A DNA stretch of 64,000 nucleotides from positions 1 to 64,000 of the forward strand of contig QFZU02000027.1 of assembly GCA_003260025.2 (NCBI GenBank). The letters run 5' to 3'. Within the stretch, counting starts at the first letter, position 1. Each line of letters begins with the position of its first letter. The stretch is from Microbispora triticiradicis. Lineage in GTDB: Bacteria > Actinomycetota > Actinomycetes > Streptosporangiales > Streptosporangiaceae. Below the pieces are notes generated by a model. The model was not told the DNA's origin and did not search any database. It saw only the letters and a list, made by a program, of their open reading frames with translations. This document shows, piece after piece, positions 63,988 to 64,000 of this stretch. The translations under genes and the position numbers were made by a program.

Positions 63988-64000
63988 GCTCGATCTAAGG

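Overview
The window is very GC-rich actinobacterial DNA. Mycothiol chemistry (mscR), IdeR/DmdR-type iron boxes, acyl-CoA carboxylase genes with an epsilon subunit, an Rv1264-type adenylate cyclase, a Gram-positive Tad pilus locus and many leaderless promoters (TANNNT 6-8 nt before an ATG or GTG) suggest a spore-forming filamentous actinomycete, probably near Streptosporangiales. That placement is inferred from gene content and style, not from a marker gene.

Left part (1-30.4 kb): a truncated tyrosine recombinase at the edge marks the end of an integrated element. Housekeeping genes follow: acyl-CoA dehydrogenase, UDP-glucose dehydrogenase, purK-purE, a lipoprotein, a GtrA protein, an OmpR-type two-component system, and bfd-bfr behind two iron boxes. 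An IS605/IS1341-type tnpB element is wedged directly against the outer iron box. Then come mscR, adenylate cyclase, a PH-domain membrane protein, birA, two glycosyltransferases, fdhD, ppc, a small membrane protein, an ABC exporter, pccB plus the epsilon subunit, a NYN-domain protein and an Ada-AlkA/Ogt alkylation-repair pair.

Middle part (30.4-43.3 kb): two secreted proteins, then a ten-gene minus-strand Tad/Flp pilus operon (SAF/CpaB-like, CpaE-like, TadA, TadB, TadC, Flp, three TadE/G-like pilins, and a membrane LysM-BTAD regulator). Most junctions overlap by 1-4 bp. The pilin genes carry abnormally long repeat-built leaders, including eleven exact copies of a 12-bp in-frame repeat.

Right part (43.3-64 kb): a type VII secretion ATPase (EccC/EssC-like) convergent with one WXG100 gene; a biotin-carrying acyl-CoA carboxylase alpha subunit; two signal-peptide membrane proteins (one Gly-rich, one with an extracytoplasmic pentapeptide-repeat helix) that share the same cytoplasmic domain and flank a Tat-exported CDP-diacylglycerol pyrophosphatase-like gene; LpdA; a gamma-glutamylcyclotransferase-like protein; purine nucleoside phosphorylase; a phospho-sugar mutase; an FtsX-type ABC exporter; and a LuxR-type response regulator.

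Two themes run through the window. Minisatellites recur in or at the ends of genes. A run of promoters drives leaderless mRNAs. The least familiar items are the pilus operon with its membrane-spanning LysM-BTAD protein and hypervariable pilin leaders, and the pentapeptide/Gly-rich membrane protein pair at 51.4-55.4 kb.
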